Origin: Bradyrhizobium sediminis
GTDB taxonomy: Bacteria > Pseudomonadota > Alphaproteobacteria > Rhizobiales > Xanthobacteraceae
Reading direction: 5' to 3'
DNA length: 64,000 bases
Assembly (NCBI RefSeq): GCF_018736085.1
Contig: NZ_CP076134.1
Span: forward strand, 3,172,501 to 3,236,500
Shown here: positions 25,341 to 34,318 of the stretch, piece by piece
Layout: every line of letters begins with the position of its first letter
How positions within the stretch are numbered: the stretch's first letter is position 1
Position numbers and translations under genes: made by a program
The notes under the pieces: generated by a model
The model's database searches: none
What the model saw: only the letters and a program-made list of their open reading frames with translations
What the model was told of the DNA's origin: nothing

Positions 25341-26924
25341 TCAAAACTGAGCCAGGGTTCGGGCCGGCCGCGCGTCCGGCCGCGGCTCGATATCGACAGA
25401 CCACAGGTCCCGATCGTCGACGTCCTTCAAGGTCACCGTCATGACCTCCGACCGGCCGTCGATATCGACGCGGCCGAAGAACTGCAGTCCGAAACACGGC
25501 GCGAGGTTCTCGCCCTGCTCTGCGCTGCAGCCCTTTTGAAACGCCGCCACCGGACCGAATGTATTATCCAGCTGGCCGGGCGCCCAGGTCCCGGCATGCA
25601 GCGGGCCGGAGACGAATTCCCAGAACGGCTCGAAATCCTGGAATACCGCGCGGTTCGGATCGTAACGGTGCGCGGCCGTATAGTGCATATCGGCGGTCAG
25701 CCACACCGTATTCCTGATGCCGGCGCGCTTCATGAACGACAACAGATCGGCAATTTCGTTTTCGCGCCGCTCCGGCGGGCCATCGCCAAGTGCAATCGCA
25801 TCTTCGCTGATCAACCCGATCGGCAGGTCTGCGGCGATGACCTTCCAGGTCGCATTCGAGGCCGCGAGCTCGCGCTTCAGCCAGGCCAGCTGGACCGCTC
25901 CGAGGACGCAGGTGTCGCTGCGGTCGTCGCGCTTGTTCCATGTCGAATCGCGGTAGCTGCGCATGTCGATCAGGAAGGCGTCGAGCAGCGGCCCGTATCC
26001 GATCCGGCGATAGAGCCGGCCCGCCTGTGTCGGCACCTTGCGGATCGGCATAAATTCGTGAAAGGCGCGGGCCGCCCGAGCCACCAGTTTCGACGTGCCG
26101 TCCTCGGCATATCCGGTATCATCGGTGGTTCCGAGCGGCGACCAGTCATTGGTCACTTCATGATCGTCCCACTGCGCGAGCATCGGCACCTGTGCGTTGA
26201 AAGCGCGCAAATTCACATCGAGCAGGTTGTATTTGTAGTTGCCGCGAAACTGCGCGAGGCTGTGCGCGACAACGGATTTCTCTTCCGTGACGATGTTCCG
26301 CCAGATGTTGCCGTCCGGCATTTTCAGTTCGGACGGGATCGGACAATCGGCGTAGATGTGATCGCCGGAATGAATGAAGAAGTCCGGGCGGTTTTCGAGC
26401 ATGGTCCGGTAAGTCCGCATGCCGCCGCGGGAGGGATCGATGCCCCAGCCCTGGCCCGCGGTATCGCCCGACCAGACGAACGAGATCGAGCGGCGCTCAA
26501 CGGGCGCCGTGCGGAAATGCCCGGTCTGCGCTTCGCCCGCGATCCCGGTCTCAGTGATATCTTCGAAGCGCACCCGATAGAAGATGTCATGCCCGGGCGG
26601 CAGGCCCTCGATCAGCAGTTTTGAAGTAAAGTCGGAATCCGGCAACGCTTCCGACGATGCGACGCCAATGATGGTCCTGAAACTTTCATCAGTGGAGCAC
26701 TCCACCAGCATGCGCGCCGGCCGATCGGCTCTCGCCCATATGACAGCGGAATCGGCTGCGACATCACCCGATGCAATTCCGCCTGCAATCCGCGGGCGAT
26801 CCGCGGCGCGGCTCAGATAGGGAATCGCGAGGCCTCCCATCCCCGCCAGCGCGACCGTCGATGCTGAACGGACCAGCAACTGCCGTCTGGTCAGAAAGTG
26901 TTTCGCGCGTATTGCAAAAGTCAT
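25341..26924 (-). CDS. phoD: PhoD: alkaline phosphatase D, Tat-exported
   Basis: 527 residues. The twin-arginine signal TRRQLLVRSASTVALAGMGG (about 12-31) exports the folded enzyme. PhoD hydrolyses phosphomonoesters and diesters outside the membrane using Ca and Fe. An N-terminal fibronectin-like PhoD_N domain (about 45-140) precedes the metallophosphatase domain with SGDTAGQGWG, FIHSGDHIYAD, WDDHEVTNDW and LTADMHYTAAH metal motifs. It is convergent with the PPDK-like gene, and the LysR gene lies 84 bp upstream on the same strand. A weak PHO-like repeat is just upstream. Confidence 0.94.
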   Translation of the reverse strand: MTFAIRAKHFLTRRQLLVRSASTVALAGMGGLAIPYLSRAADRPRIAGGIASGDVAADSAVIWARADRPARMLVECSTDESFRTIIGVASSEALPDSDFTSKLLIEGLPPGHDIFYRVRFEDITETGIAGEAQTGHFRTAPVERRSISFVWSGDTAGQGWGIDPSRGGMRTYRTMLENRPDFFIHSGDHIYADCPIPSELKMPDGNIWRNIVTEEKSVVAHSLAQFRGNYKYNLLDVNLRAFNAQVPMLAQWDDHEVTNDWSPLGTTDDTGYAEDGTSKLVARAARAFHEFMPIRKVPTQAGRLYRRIGYGPLLDAFLIDMRSYRDSTWNKRDDRSDTCVLGAVQLAWLKRELAASNATWKVIAADLPIGLISEDAIALGDGPPERRENEIADLLSFMKRAGIRNTVWLTADMHYTAAHRYDPNRAVFQDFEPFWEFVSGPLHAGTWAPGQLDNTFGPVAAFQKGCSAEQGENLAPCFGLQFFGRVDIDGRSEVMTVTLKDVDDRDLWSVDIEPRPDARPARTLAQF

Positions 26925-26979
26925 CCCCGGCGCCCTCGTCGAATCGCGACGAAGGGTGCCCGCTCAACTTGACTCTGGG

Positions 26980-26997
26980 CCGAAGGTTTTGCGACAG
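26980..26997 (-). promoter_or_regulatory. Weak PHO-box-like repeat upstream of phoD
   Basis: Minus-strand CTGTCGC-AAAA-CCTTCGG. The first half matches the btaA box exactly, including the AAAA spacer; the second half is poor. PhoB control of phoD would fit known biology, but the site is uncertain. Confidence 0.35.
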
Positions 26998-27008
26998 GCC
27001 GATGACCC

Positions 27009-27872
27009 CTATGGCAGCAGGCTGCGAGAGTGAAAGAACAATTCCACGAGCTTTCCCTTCGCGCCGATCAGCGAGAAAATATACTCGGGCAGTTCAACGT
27101 CCATTTCCGTCACCACGACTTTCGCGATCCGATCGATGCGGCTTGACCCGTGCTCCCAGATAAACCCGATGCCGAGCTGGTTCGCCACCGCCTCCAGCAT
27201 GCCTTCCCTTGTATTGACGACGATCGCGGGCTCGGGCCGCAGTCCTGCTGCACGGAAAGCCTTGTCTACGACGCCTTGGGTTGAGGAATTTCCGGTGCGG
27301 AACACCAGAGGGTATTGCATCAATTCGGCGATCGACACCTGGCACCGATTTAGCGGATGCCCGGGATGGCAAATCGCGACGACCCGCTGGCTGAGGCAAA
27401 CCTCCGATCGAAAGCGGCGATCCTGGGGTACTTCGGGGAGTACTGCGACGTCGACGCGCCGGTCGATAACGGCGGCCACGATGTCCGACCAGTTACCGAT
27501 TTCAACGCGAATCTGGATTTTCGGATAGACCCCCTTGAACGAGGAAATGAGCGCCATTCCCGGCATCGAGTTACCGAGCCCGACGCGCAGTTCACCTCCC
27601 GCCAATTCCTCACGCTGCTCGAGGATCGCGACCGCATCGGCTTCCATCGCTTGGATTCGGTTGGTCGCCGCATAGAGCTGACGGCAAAGCGGGGTTGCCA
27701 CCAGGCTATGGCCATGCCGATCAAAAAGCCTGACATCGAACTCGGACTCGAGTTCGCGAACCAACTGCGCGATCGAAGGCTGCGAGACGCCGAGACGTCT
27801 TGCCGCAGCCGAAAAATTACCGGCTTCAAAGACCGCATTGACGGCACGCACGCGCGAAGACGTCAAAGCCAT
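27009..27872 (-). CDS. LysR-family transcriptional regulator
   Basis: 287 residues. The N-terminal helix-turn-helix is at about 12-55 (VFEAGNFSAAARRLGVSQPSIAQLVRELESEFDVRLF), and the effector-binding domain spans 90-287. It lies between phoD and the divergent ABC-importer operon; LysR proteins often control the divergent neighbour. The domain resembles regulators of aminoethylphosphonate and other organophosphate uptake systems, but the ligand cannot be read from the sequence. Confidence 0.88.
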   Translation of the reverse strand: MALTSSRVRAVNAVFEAGNFSAAARRLGVSQPSIAQLVRELESEFDVRLFDRHGHSLVATPLCRQLYAATNRIQAMEADAVAILEQREELAGGELRVGLGNSMPGMALISSFKGVYPKIQIRVEIGNWSDIVAAVIDRRVDVAVLPEVPQDRRFRSEVCLSQRVVAICHPGHPLNRCQVSIAELMQYPLVFRTGNSSTQGVVDKAFRAAGLRPEPAIVVNTREGMLEAVANQLGIGFIWEHGSSRIDRIAKVVVTEMDVELPEYIFSLIGAKGKLVELFFHSRSLLP

Positions 27873-27964
27873 TTCAATTCAAGCCTCCAGCACCGATCGC
27901 CTCCCATGGTGCTCGGGAATGAGCCAGAGGGAAAGGTTGGGTTGAAGATAAGGAAATCCTTTGA

Positions 27965-27998
27965 CTGTTATGTGACTGTCAAGCGCCTCCCCTAATCA
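27965..27998 (+). promoter_or_regulatory. PHO box and -10 of the Ugp-type importer operon
   Basis: Plus-strand CTGTTAT-GTGA-CTGTCAA (27965-27982) has heptamers at an 11-bp period. Ten nt later TAATCA (27993-27998) makes a good -10. Transcription would start near 28005, which favours the ATG at 28036 as the start of the first gene. Confidence 0.7.
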
Positions 27999-28035
27999 TC
28001 GCCCATTGCTGCATTGCAGTTGGGGCACCGACGAA

Positions 28036-29196
28036 ATGGCGAAGATCGAACTTAGAGAAATCCGCAAGACATTCGACTCGACGGAAATTCTGAAGGGCAT
28101 CGATCTTGCGATCGAGGACGGCGAGTTCATCGCGCTGATCGGTCCCTCCGGCTGCGGCAAGTCGACATTGCTGCGCGTCATCGCCGGTCTGGAGCCCCAG
28201 AGCTCCGGTGAGGTACGTATTGAAGGCGTTCAGGTCGACGGTATCAGGCCCAGCGCCCGCAACCTCGCGATGGTGTTTCAGTCCTACGCGCTGTATCCGC
28301 ACCTGACCGTGTTCGACAATATTGCCGTGCCGCTGCGGATGCGACGCCATTCCGCGCTGGCGCGCACGCCCCTGGTCGGCCGACTCCATCCCGGCCGCGC
28401 CCGCACCGAACGCAGCATCCGGGAAGAGGTCGAACGCGTGGCCGCCCAACTCGAACTTTCGGGGCTGCTCAAGCGCAAGCCGGGACAACTGTCCGGCGGC
28501 CAGCGGCAGCGTGTCGCCGTGGGCCGCGCCATCGTACGCCAGCCGGTCGGCTTTCTGTTCGACGAGCCGCTGTCGAACCTGGACGCCAAACTCCGGGTGC
28601 ATATGCGCACGGAGCTCGCGCAACTGCACCGCCAACTGAAGGCCACCTTCGTCTACGTCACCCATGACCAGGCCGAAGCGATGACGATGTCGAGCCGCAT
28701 CGCGGTCATGATCGGGGGCCACATCGTTCAGATCGGAACGCCGGCCGAAGTCTACGAAAATCCCCAGGATATCCGGGTCGCGGAATTCGTCGGCAGCCCC
28801 AAGATCAACGCCCTGCCCGGTGTCGTCCGCGACGACGGCGGCCTGGAGGTACTGGGACGGCCGCTTGGCCTGAGCACCCCGGCCGCGGCGGGCCGCTGCT
28901 CGGTCTGCGTGCGCCCGGAGCGCATGGAGCTCGGCGCCGGCCCGGGCGCCATTACCGGCACCGTCGTGCATCTGGAAAACCTCGGCGCGGAGGCATTCGT
29001 TCACGTCCGGGTCGATCGCATCGACCTGCCCTTGCTCGCGCGGGTCAGCCCCGACCGGCCGCTGCCGGCGATCGGAAGCGCGATCCACCTCGGCTTTTCC
29101 GCCAGCGCCGTCAGGGTATTCGACACCGCCGGCAAGCGCATCGAGGTCGCGGCGCCGGTTCGCAGCGGGCGCGTGCGGGAGAAGGCCCTTGGCTGA
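28036..29196 (+). CDS. ABC importer ATPase, UgpC/MalK type
   Basis: 386 residues. Walker A GPSGCGKST, Q-loop FQSYALYPHLTV, signature LSGGQRQRVAVGRA and Walker B LFDEPLSNLDAK, followed by a C-terminal TOBE-type regulatory domain (about 260-386). This architecture serves CUT1 importers for sugars and glycerol 3-phosphate. With two permeases, a binding protein and two phosphodiesterases downstream, the cargo is probably a phosphorus ester. A TTG at 28006 in frame would leave almost no leader. Confidence 0.9.
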   Translation: MAKIELREIRKTFDSTEILKGIDLAIEDGEFIALIGPSGCGKSTLLRVIAGLEPQSSGEVRIEGVQVDGIRPSARNLAMVFQSYALYPHLTVFDNIAVPLRMRRHSALARTPLVGRLHPGRARTERSIREEVERVAAQLELSGLLKRKPGQLSGGQRQRVAVGRAIVRQPVGFLFDEPLSNLDAKLRVHMRTELAQLHRQLKATFVYVTHDQAEAMTMSSRIAVMIGGHIVQIGTPAEVYENPQDIRVAEFVGSPKINALPGVVRDDGGLEVLGRPLGLSTPAAAGRCSVCVRPERMELGAGPGAITGTVVHLENLGAEAFVHVRVDRIDLPLLARVSPDRPLPAIGSAIHLGFSASAVRVFDTAGKRIEVAAPVRSGRVREKALG

Positions 29197-30136
29197 TACC
29201 CTCATCACGACAGCGATTCCGGCCGGCCGCCGAGCGGTCGCAACGATGCAGCCAAGGACGCAAGGCCAAAACCGCTCGCGGCCTGCGCTGGCGATGGCGG
29301 CACCCGCCTTCGTCCTGATGTGCCTGCTGCTGCTCGGGCCGCTGCTCGGCGTCATCGCGCTGTCGTTCACCGACTACCAGCTCGGAAGCCCGCAATTCTC
29401 CTGGATCGGCCTCGCGAACTATCAGGAGATGTTTGCCGACAGGGTGTTCTGGATCTCGCTGCGCAACACACTGACCTATGTCGCGATCGTGGTGCCCGCA
29501 GCAGTGGCGCTGGGACTCGGCGTGGCGCTCTTGATCGAGAGCGGCAGCAGCTTGAGGGCGTGGTATCGCACCATCTACTTCCTGCCGGTGATGGCAACGC
29601 TGATTGCGATGTCGATCGTCTGGGAATTCATGCTGCATCCGCAGTTCGGCCTGGTCAACGGACTGCTGCACGGCATGGGGCTCGAGGGTCACAGCTGGCT
29701 GCAGGACCGCCGCACCGCACTCTATGCGCTCTGCGTGATCGGCATCTGGCAGGCGCTCGGATTCAACATGGTGCTGTTTCTCGCCGGCCTGGTGTCGATC
29801 CCCAAGCAGCTCTACGACGCCGCCGAAATCGACGGCGCACACGGCGCCTGGGCGCGGTTCCGGCTGGTGACCTGGCCGATGCTGGGACCGACCACGGTGT
29901 TCGTTCTGGTTATCACCGGTATCCGTTCGTTTCAGGTGTTCGACACCGTCCATGTCCTGACCAAGGGCGGACCGTCGAAATCATCCGAAGTCCTGATCCA
30001 CACCATGTATGTCGAGAGCTTCGAGTTCTTCCGTTCGGGCTATGGCGCGGCACTGACCGTGGTATTTCTAATTTTCGTGCTGCTGCTGACGCTGGTCAAG
30101 TCGACACTGGCGAACCGCGGAGTACATTACACATGA
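29189..30136 (+). CDS. ABC importer permease, UgpA/MalF type
   Basis: 315 residues with six TM helices and the EAA loop EIDGAHGAWARFRLVTWPMLGPT (about 212-235). The TTG at 29189 overlaps the ATPase gene by 8 bp; an ATG at 29246 would give a shorter N-terminus (MQPRTQGQ). It is overlapped by the next permease start by 4 bp. Confidence 0.9.
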   Translation: MADTLITTAIPAGRRAVATMQPRTQGQNRSRPALAMAAPAFVLMCLLLLGPLLGVIALSFTDYQLGSPQFSWIGLANYQEMFADRVFWISLRNTLTYVAIVVPAAVALGLGVALLIESGSSLRAWYRTIYFLPVMATLIAMSIVWEFMLHPQFGLVNGLLHGMGLEGHSWLQDRRTALYALCVIGIWQALGFNMVLFLAGLVSIPKQLYDAAEIDGAHGAWARFRLVTWPMLGPTTVFVLVITGIRSFQVFDTVHVLTKGGPSKSSEVLIHTMYVESFEFFRSGYGAALTVVFLIFVLLLTLVKSTLANRGVHYT

Positions 30137-30969
30137 CGCCGCGCCGCCACACCGTCGCCTGGTCCGCCGTCCGGCATGTACTGCTGCTATGCGGCGCCGC
30201 GTTCATCCTGCTGCCGTTCCTCTGGATGATTTCGACGGCGTCGAAGCCGCAGACCGAGATCTTCACCACCAATATCCACTTCATCCCGCACAGCTTCGCG
30301 CTATGGGACAATTTCGCCGTGGCCTTCGGCAAGGCCAATCTGTGGCGGTTCCTGATCAACGGCGTCGTGGTCACGGTATCGATCTTCACCCTGCAGGTGC
30401 TGATCGCCCTGCCCGCCGCCTATGCGCTGGCCAAGCTGCGGTTCGCCGGCCGTGAAGTGTTGTTCGCACTGGTGCTGTTCTGCATCCTGATTCCGCCCCA
30501 GGCGACCGCGATCCCGGTGTTCCTGCTGTTTCACAAGCTCGGAATCCTGGACAGCTATGCGGCGCTGATCGTGCCGTTCACGATCTCGGCGTTCGGGATA
30601 TTCCTGATGCGGCAATTCTTCAAGACCGTGCCGGACGACCTGATCGAGGCTGCGCGCATGGACGGCATCTCCGAATTCGGCATCGTCTGGCGCGTGATGC
30701 TGCCGACCGCGATTCCGGCGCTGACTGCCTTCGGCATCTTCTCGGTGGTCGCACACTGGAACGACTATTTCTGGCCGCTGATCGTGCTCAACAGCGAACA
30801 CTTGCGCACGCCGCCGCTCGGCGTCGCCAGCTTCCGTAACGAGGAGGCCGGCACCAATTACGGCCCGCTGATGGCGGCCGCCATCGTCATCATCGCGCCG
30901 CTGGTCGTCGCGTTCCTGCTTGCCCAACGCCGGTTCATCGAGGGCATCACGCTGACCGGCATCAAATAG
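30133..30969 (+). CDS. ABC importer permease, UgpE/MalG type
   Basis: 278 residues, six TM helices, with EAA loop EAARMDGISEFGIVWRVMLPTAIPA. The ATG overlaps the stop of the UgpA-like gene (ATGA at 30133-30136), so the two permeases are coupled. The frame is open further upstream, but that part is out-of-frame sequence of the previous gene. Confidence 0.9.
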   Translation: MTPRRHTVAWSAVRHVLLLCGAAFILLPFLWMISTASKPQTEIFTTNIHFIPHSFALWDNFAVAFGKANLWRFLINGVVVTVSIFTLQVLIALPAAYALAKLRFAGREVLFALVLFCILIPPQATAIPVFLLFHKLGILDSYAALIVPFTISAFGIFLMRQFFKTVPDDLIEAARMDGISEFGIVWRVMLPTAIPALTAFGIFSVVAHWNDYFWPLIVLNSEHLRTPPLGVASFRNEEAGTNYGPLMAAAIVIIAPLVVAFLLAQRRFIEGITLTGIK

Positions 30970-31002
30970 ACCTCAGGTGCAATCGCAACGAAGGAGATAT
31001 CG

Positions 31003-32286
31003 ATGTTGAAGAGAATGACAGCCGCCGCACTGGCGGTGCTTGCCGGCGTCGCCGGCGCACACGCCCAGAGCCAGACCGAAGTGGTGCTGCAGTATCCCTA
31101 CCCGGAACTGTTCACCGAGACCCACAAGAAGATCGCGGAAGAGTTCGCCAAGGTCAGGCCGGACATCAAGGTGACGCTGCGCGCACCTTATGAATCCTAC
31201 GAGGACGGCACCCAGCGCGTGCTGCGCGAGGCCGTCACCAGCCAGATGCCCGACGTCAGCTTCCAGGGCCTCAACCGTATCCGCGTGCTGGTCGACAAGA
31301 GCATTCCCGCTCCGCTCGACGGCTACATCGCCGCCGAAAAGGACTTCGACAAGCAGGGCTTCCACCAGGCCATGTTCGACATCGGCACCTCCAGCGGCAA
31401 GGTTTACGCGCTGCCGTTCGCGATCTCGCTGCCGATCGTCTATGTCAATCTCGATCTCGCCACGAAGGCCGGCGCCGATCCGGCAAACCTGCCGACGACG
31501 TGGGACGGCATCATCGATCTGGCCAGGAAGATCAAGGCCAGCGCGCCCGACGTCAACGGCATCACCTATTCCTGGGACATCACCGGCAACTGGCTGTGGC
31601 AGGCGCCGGTGTTCGCCCGCGGCGGCTCGATGCTGAACGCCGATGAGACCAAGGTGGCGTTCAACGGCCCGGAAGGCCAGTTCGCTATCCGGACGCTGGC
31701 GCGCCTCGTCAGCGATGGCGGCATGCCCAACCTCGATCAGCCCGCGATGCGCGCGGCGTTCGCCGCCGGCAAGACCGGCATCCACGTCACCTCGACCTCG
31801 GACCTGAACAAGGTGACGCAGATGATCGGCGACAAGTTCAAGCTGAAGACGCATACCTTCCCCGACGTCGTGAGCCCGAATGGCCGTCTGCCGGCCGGCG
31901 GCAACGTGGTCATGATCCTCGCCAAGGACAAGGCCAAGCGCGACGCGTCGTGGGAGGTGGTAAAATTCTGGACCGGCCCGAAGGGCGCGGCGATCATGGC
32001 CCAAACTACCGGTTATATGCCGCCCAACAAGGTCACCAACGAAGTCTATCTGAAGGACTTCTACGTCAAGAACCCGAACAACTACACCGCGGTCAAGCAG
32101 CTGCCGCTCCTGACCAAGTGGTACGCATTCCCGGGCGACAACGGCCTGAAGATTACCGACGTCATCAAGGACCACCTCAACACCATCGTGAGCGGCACGC
32201 GCACCAAGGAGCCCGATGCCGTGCTCGCTGACATGGCCGCCGACGTGCAGAAACTGCTGCCGCGATCGGTCGGCTCGGCCCGCTGA
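31003..32286 (+). CDS. Periplasmic substrate-binding protein, UgpB-like
   Basis: 427 residues with a signal peptide (about 1-22, AHA-Q). The C-terminal stretch LLTKWYAFPGDNGLKITDVI recalls the W-F-PG-G pocket of UgpB, which binds glycerol 3-phosphate and glycerophosphocholine. RBS AAGGAG lies at a normal distance. Substrate is inferred only; a phosphodiester would suit the two downstream hydrolases. A strong hairpin follows the gene. Confidence 0.88.
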   Translation: MLKRMTAAALAVLAGVAGAHAQSQTEVVLQYPYPELFTETHKKIAEEFAKVRPDIKVTLRAPYESYEDGTQRVLREAVTSQMPDVSFQGLNRIRVLVDKSIPAPLDGYIAAEKDFDKQGFHQAMFDIGTSSGKVYALPFAISLPIVYVNLDLATKAGADPANLPTTWDGIIDLARKIKASAPDVNGITYSWDITGNWLWQAPVFARGGSMLNADETKVAFNGPEGQFAIRTLARLVSDGGMPNLDQPAMRAAFAAGKTGIHVTSTSDLNKVTQMIGDKFKLKTHTFPDVVSPNGRLPAGGNVVMILAKDKAKRDASWEVVKFWTGPKGAAIMAQTTGYMPPNKVTNEVYLKDFYVKNPNNYTAVKQLPLLTKWYAFPGDNGLKITDVIKDHLNTIVSGTRTKEPDAVLADMAADVQKLLPRSVGSAR

Positions 32287-32323
32287 TCTGCGCAACCGGG
32301 CACTCGCCCGCCTTGACCCAATG

Positions 32324-32349
32324 CAGCGGGGCGCCACGGCGCCCCGCTG
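32324..32349 (+). other. Strong intercistronic hairpin after the binding-protein gene
   Basis: CAGCGGGGCGCC (32324-32335) and its exact complement (32338-32349) form a 12-bp stem with a 2-nt spacer, which will open to a small loop. No T-run. Such structures after binding-protein genes commonly protect the abundant upstream mRNA and lower downstream expression. Confidence 0.55.
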
Positions 32350-32370
32350 TCGATCGCAGCGAGGTTCACC

Positions 32371-33195
32371 ATGAAGCTCATCCATCTAAGCGACATCCAT
32401 CTGACCGCCCCCGGAAGCACCATCGGCGGCCGCGACCCCCGCCATAATTTCGAGCGGGCGCTCCGACATGTCCTTGCGGACCACAGCGACGCCGAGCTGA
32501 TGGTGATAACCGGCGATCTCTCCGACTGGGGCGACCGGGCGGACTACGAGTGGTTGCGAAGCCGGCTGGACGGCTTTCCGCTTCCGGTCCGGCTCTGCAT
32601 CGGCAATCACGACAACCGCACGGACTTCCTCGGCGTTTTTCCGGAATATGCCGAGTCCGATGGCTTTGCGCAGGGATTTCAAGATACCGCCGCCGGCCGC
32701 TGCCTGTTTCTCGATACCACCGAACCCCAAACCCATGCCGGCCGCTATTGCCCGCCGCGGCAGGACTGGCTGGAGCAGCGGCTGTCCGAACATGACGGGC
32801 CGTTTCTGCTGTTCATGCATCACAATCCGATGCCGACCCACCTCGGCCCGATGGACCAGATCCGGCTCCTCGACGACGCGGCGTTCCGCCGGATCGTCGG
32901 ACGGCACCGCGACAAGATCCGGCATATCTTCTTCGGTCATTGCCATCTGCCGCTGGGCGGCTCGGTAGCCGGCGTGCCCGCCAGCTCGCTGCGCGGCACC
33001 AACCACGCGAGCTATCCCCTGTTTTCGGAGAAGCTGATGCTGAGCGCGTCCGATCTGCCGGAAGCCTATGGCGTCGCGTTCGTCGGCCCCGACTATGTCA
33101 CCGTGCACATGGTCGAGTTCGGCTATCAGGGTGCGATCCGGACCGAGGGATCGCCGGATTTTGCAATGTGGAACCGGGAGACCATGCAGCGATGA
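32371..33195 (+). CDS. Calcineurin-type phosphodiesterase (GpdQ/CpdA-like), first of pair
   Basis: 274-residue cytoplasmic metallophosphoesterase without signal peptide. Metal-ligand motifs: D8-x-H10, GDLSD (about 48-52), GNHDN (78-82), FMHHNP and GHCH. Class III phosphodiesterases of this kind cleave cAMP, glycerophosphodiesters or similar diesters. Its place in the importer operon suggests it hydrolyses the imported diester. It overlaps the next homologue by 4 bp. Confidence 0.88.
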   Translation: MKLIHLSDIHLTAPGSTIGGRDPRHNFERALRHVLADHSDAELMVITGDLSDWGDRADYEWLRSRLDGFPLPVRLCIGNHDNRTDFLGVFPEYAESDGFAQGFQDTAAGRCLFLDTTEPQTHAGRYCPPRQDWLEQRLSEHDGPFLLFMHHNPMPTHLGPMDQIRLLDDAAFRRIVGRHRDKIRHIFFGHCHLPLGGSVAGVPASSLRGTNHASYPLFSEKLMLSASDLPEAYGVAFVGPDYVTVHMVEFGYQGAIRTEGSPDFAMWNRETMQR

Positions 33196-34040
33196 AATTT
33201 GTCATTCTCACCGATACGCATTTCGTGCCGCGCGGCAGGAAACTGTACGGGCTCGATCCGGCACAACGCCTCGCGGTCGCGGTCGAGAAGATCAACACGA
33301 CCCACAAGGACATTTCCTTCGTCATCGTGTCCGGCGATCTCGCACATTGGGGCGAACAGGCGGCCTATGCCAGTCTCGCCGGCGTGCTCGCAGGGCTCGA
33401 CGCCCCCACCATCCTGATGATGGGAAACCACGACAAACGCGCTGCTTTCCGGGCCGAGTTTCCGGGCGCCGATCGCGATGCCGACGGCTTCGTGCAGGCC
33501 GTGCATATCTTCGACGCCGCGACTGTCGTCACGCTGGATACGCTGAACGAGGATACGCCGGATCATGCCGGTATCTTGTGCGAAGCGCGGCTGCATTTTC
33601 TGGCCGAGGCGCTCGGCTCCGCACCTACCGACCGGCCGCTACTGCTGTTCCAGCACCATCCGCCATTCGACAGCGGCCTGCGCTATATGGACACCATCAA
33701 GCTCGCCAATGGCGAGGCCGAATGGGACCTCATCGCCCGCACGCGCAAGCCCGACCATATGTTCATGGGCCATCTGCACCGACCGATCGCCGGAACCTGG
33801 CGCGGCATACCCTTCCACATCCAGCGTGCACTGACCCATCAGGTCGCGTTTGATTTCGAGACCGAGGGCCACATCCCGGGAACGCATGAGGCGCCGGACT
33901 ACGCCCTCGTCAACGTGGACGGTGGAAACATCGTCATCCACCAGTGCTCGTTTCTTTACGATGGTCCGGCGTTTTCGCTGCACGACCGCGAGGCGCAGAT
34001 GTCGCAGTCGCCCGGCGAACTGGCTAAGGTCACTGCCTAG
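33192..34040 (+). CDS. Calcineurin-type phosphodiesterase, second of pair
   Basis: 282 residues, related to but distinct from its neighbour. Metal motifs: D8-x-H10 (LTDTHF), SGDLAHWG, MGNHDK, FQHHPP and GHLH are all intact. The ATG overlaps the preceding stop (ATGA). The two proteins may form a heteromer or split diester classes. No signal peptide, so it acts in the cytoplasm. Confidence 0.88.
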   Translation: MKFVILTDTHFVPRGRKLYGLDPAQRLAVAVEKINTTHKDISFVIVSGDLAHWGEQAAYASLAGVLAGLDAPTILMMGNHDKRAAFRAEFPGADRDADGFVQAVHIFDAATVVTLDTLNEDTPDHAGILCEARLHFLAEALGSAPTDRPLLLFQHHPPFDSGLRYMDTIKLANGEAEWDLIARTRKPDHMFMGHLHRPIAGTWRGIPFHIQRALTHQVAFDFETEGHIPGTHEAPDYALVNVDGGNIVIHQCSFLYDGPAFSLHDREAQMSQSPGELAKVTA

Positions 34041-34175
34041 GACATTCCACAAACGCTCGTGGTGCGAGCCACGGTTCGCGCCTCTGCGACGTGCCGGTGC
34101 GGTGCCGACCTTCAATTAACAGCTAAAGCGCCCTGAAAACCTGCAGCGCCAACCACTTGAAGAAACGAAGCTATT

Positions 34176-34252
34176 TGGTCGGGGCAGCTGGATTCGAACC
34201 AACGACCTGCAGTACCCAAAACTGCCGCGCTACCAGGCTGCGCTATACCCCG
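34176..34252 (-). tRNA. tRNA-Pro (anticodon TGG)
   Basis: On the minus strand a complete cloverleaf is visible: acceptor CGGGGTA/TGCCCCG, anticodon stem GCAGT/ACTGC with loop TTTGGGT (anticodon TGG), T-arm with TTCGAAT, discriminator A and an encoded CCA (34176-34178). Length is 77 nt with CCA. Confidence 0.95.
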
Positions 34253-34318
34253 AATGCTTGGGAAACCAAGTCGTTACACGCTTCAGGCGCTGCCAGCAAG
34301 GCGGCTTGCGGCGGGCCC

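Noticed and set aside
29320..30132. Upstream extension of the UgpE-like permease frame
   Set aside because: The added part is out-of-frame sequence of the UgpA-like gene. The ATG at 30133 with ATGA overlap is the natural start.
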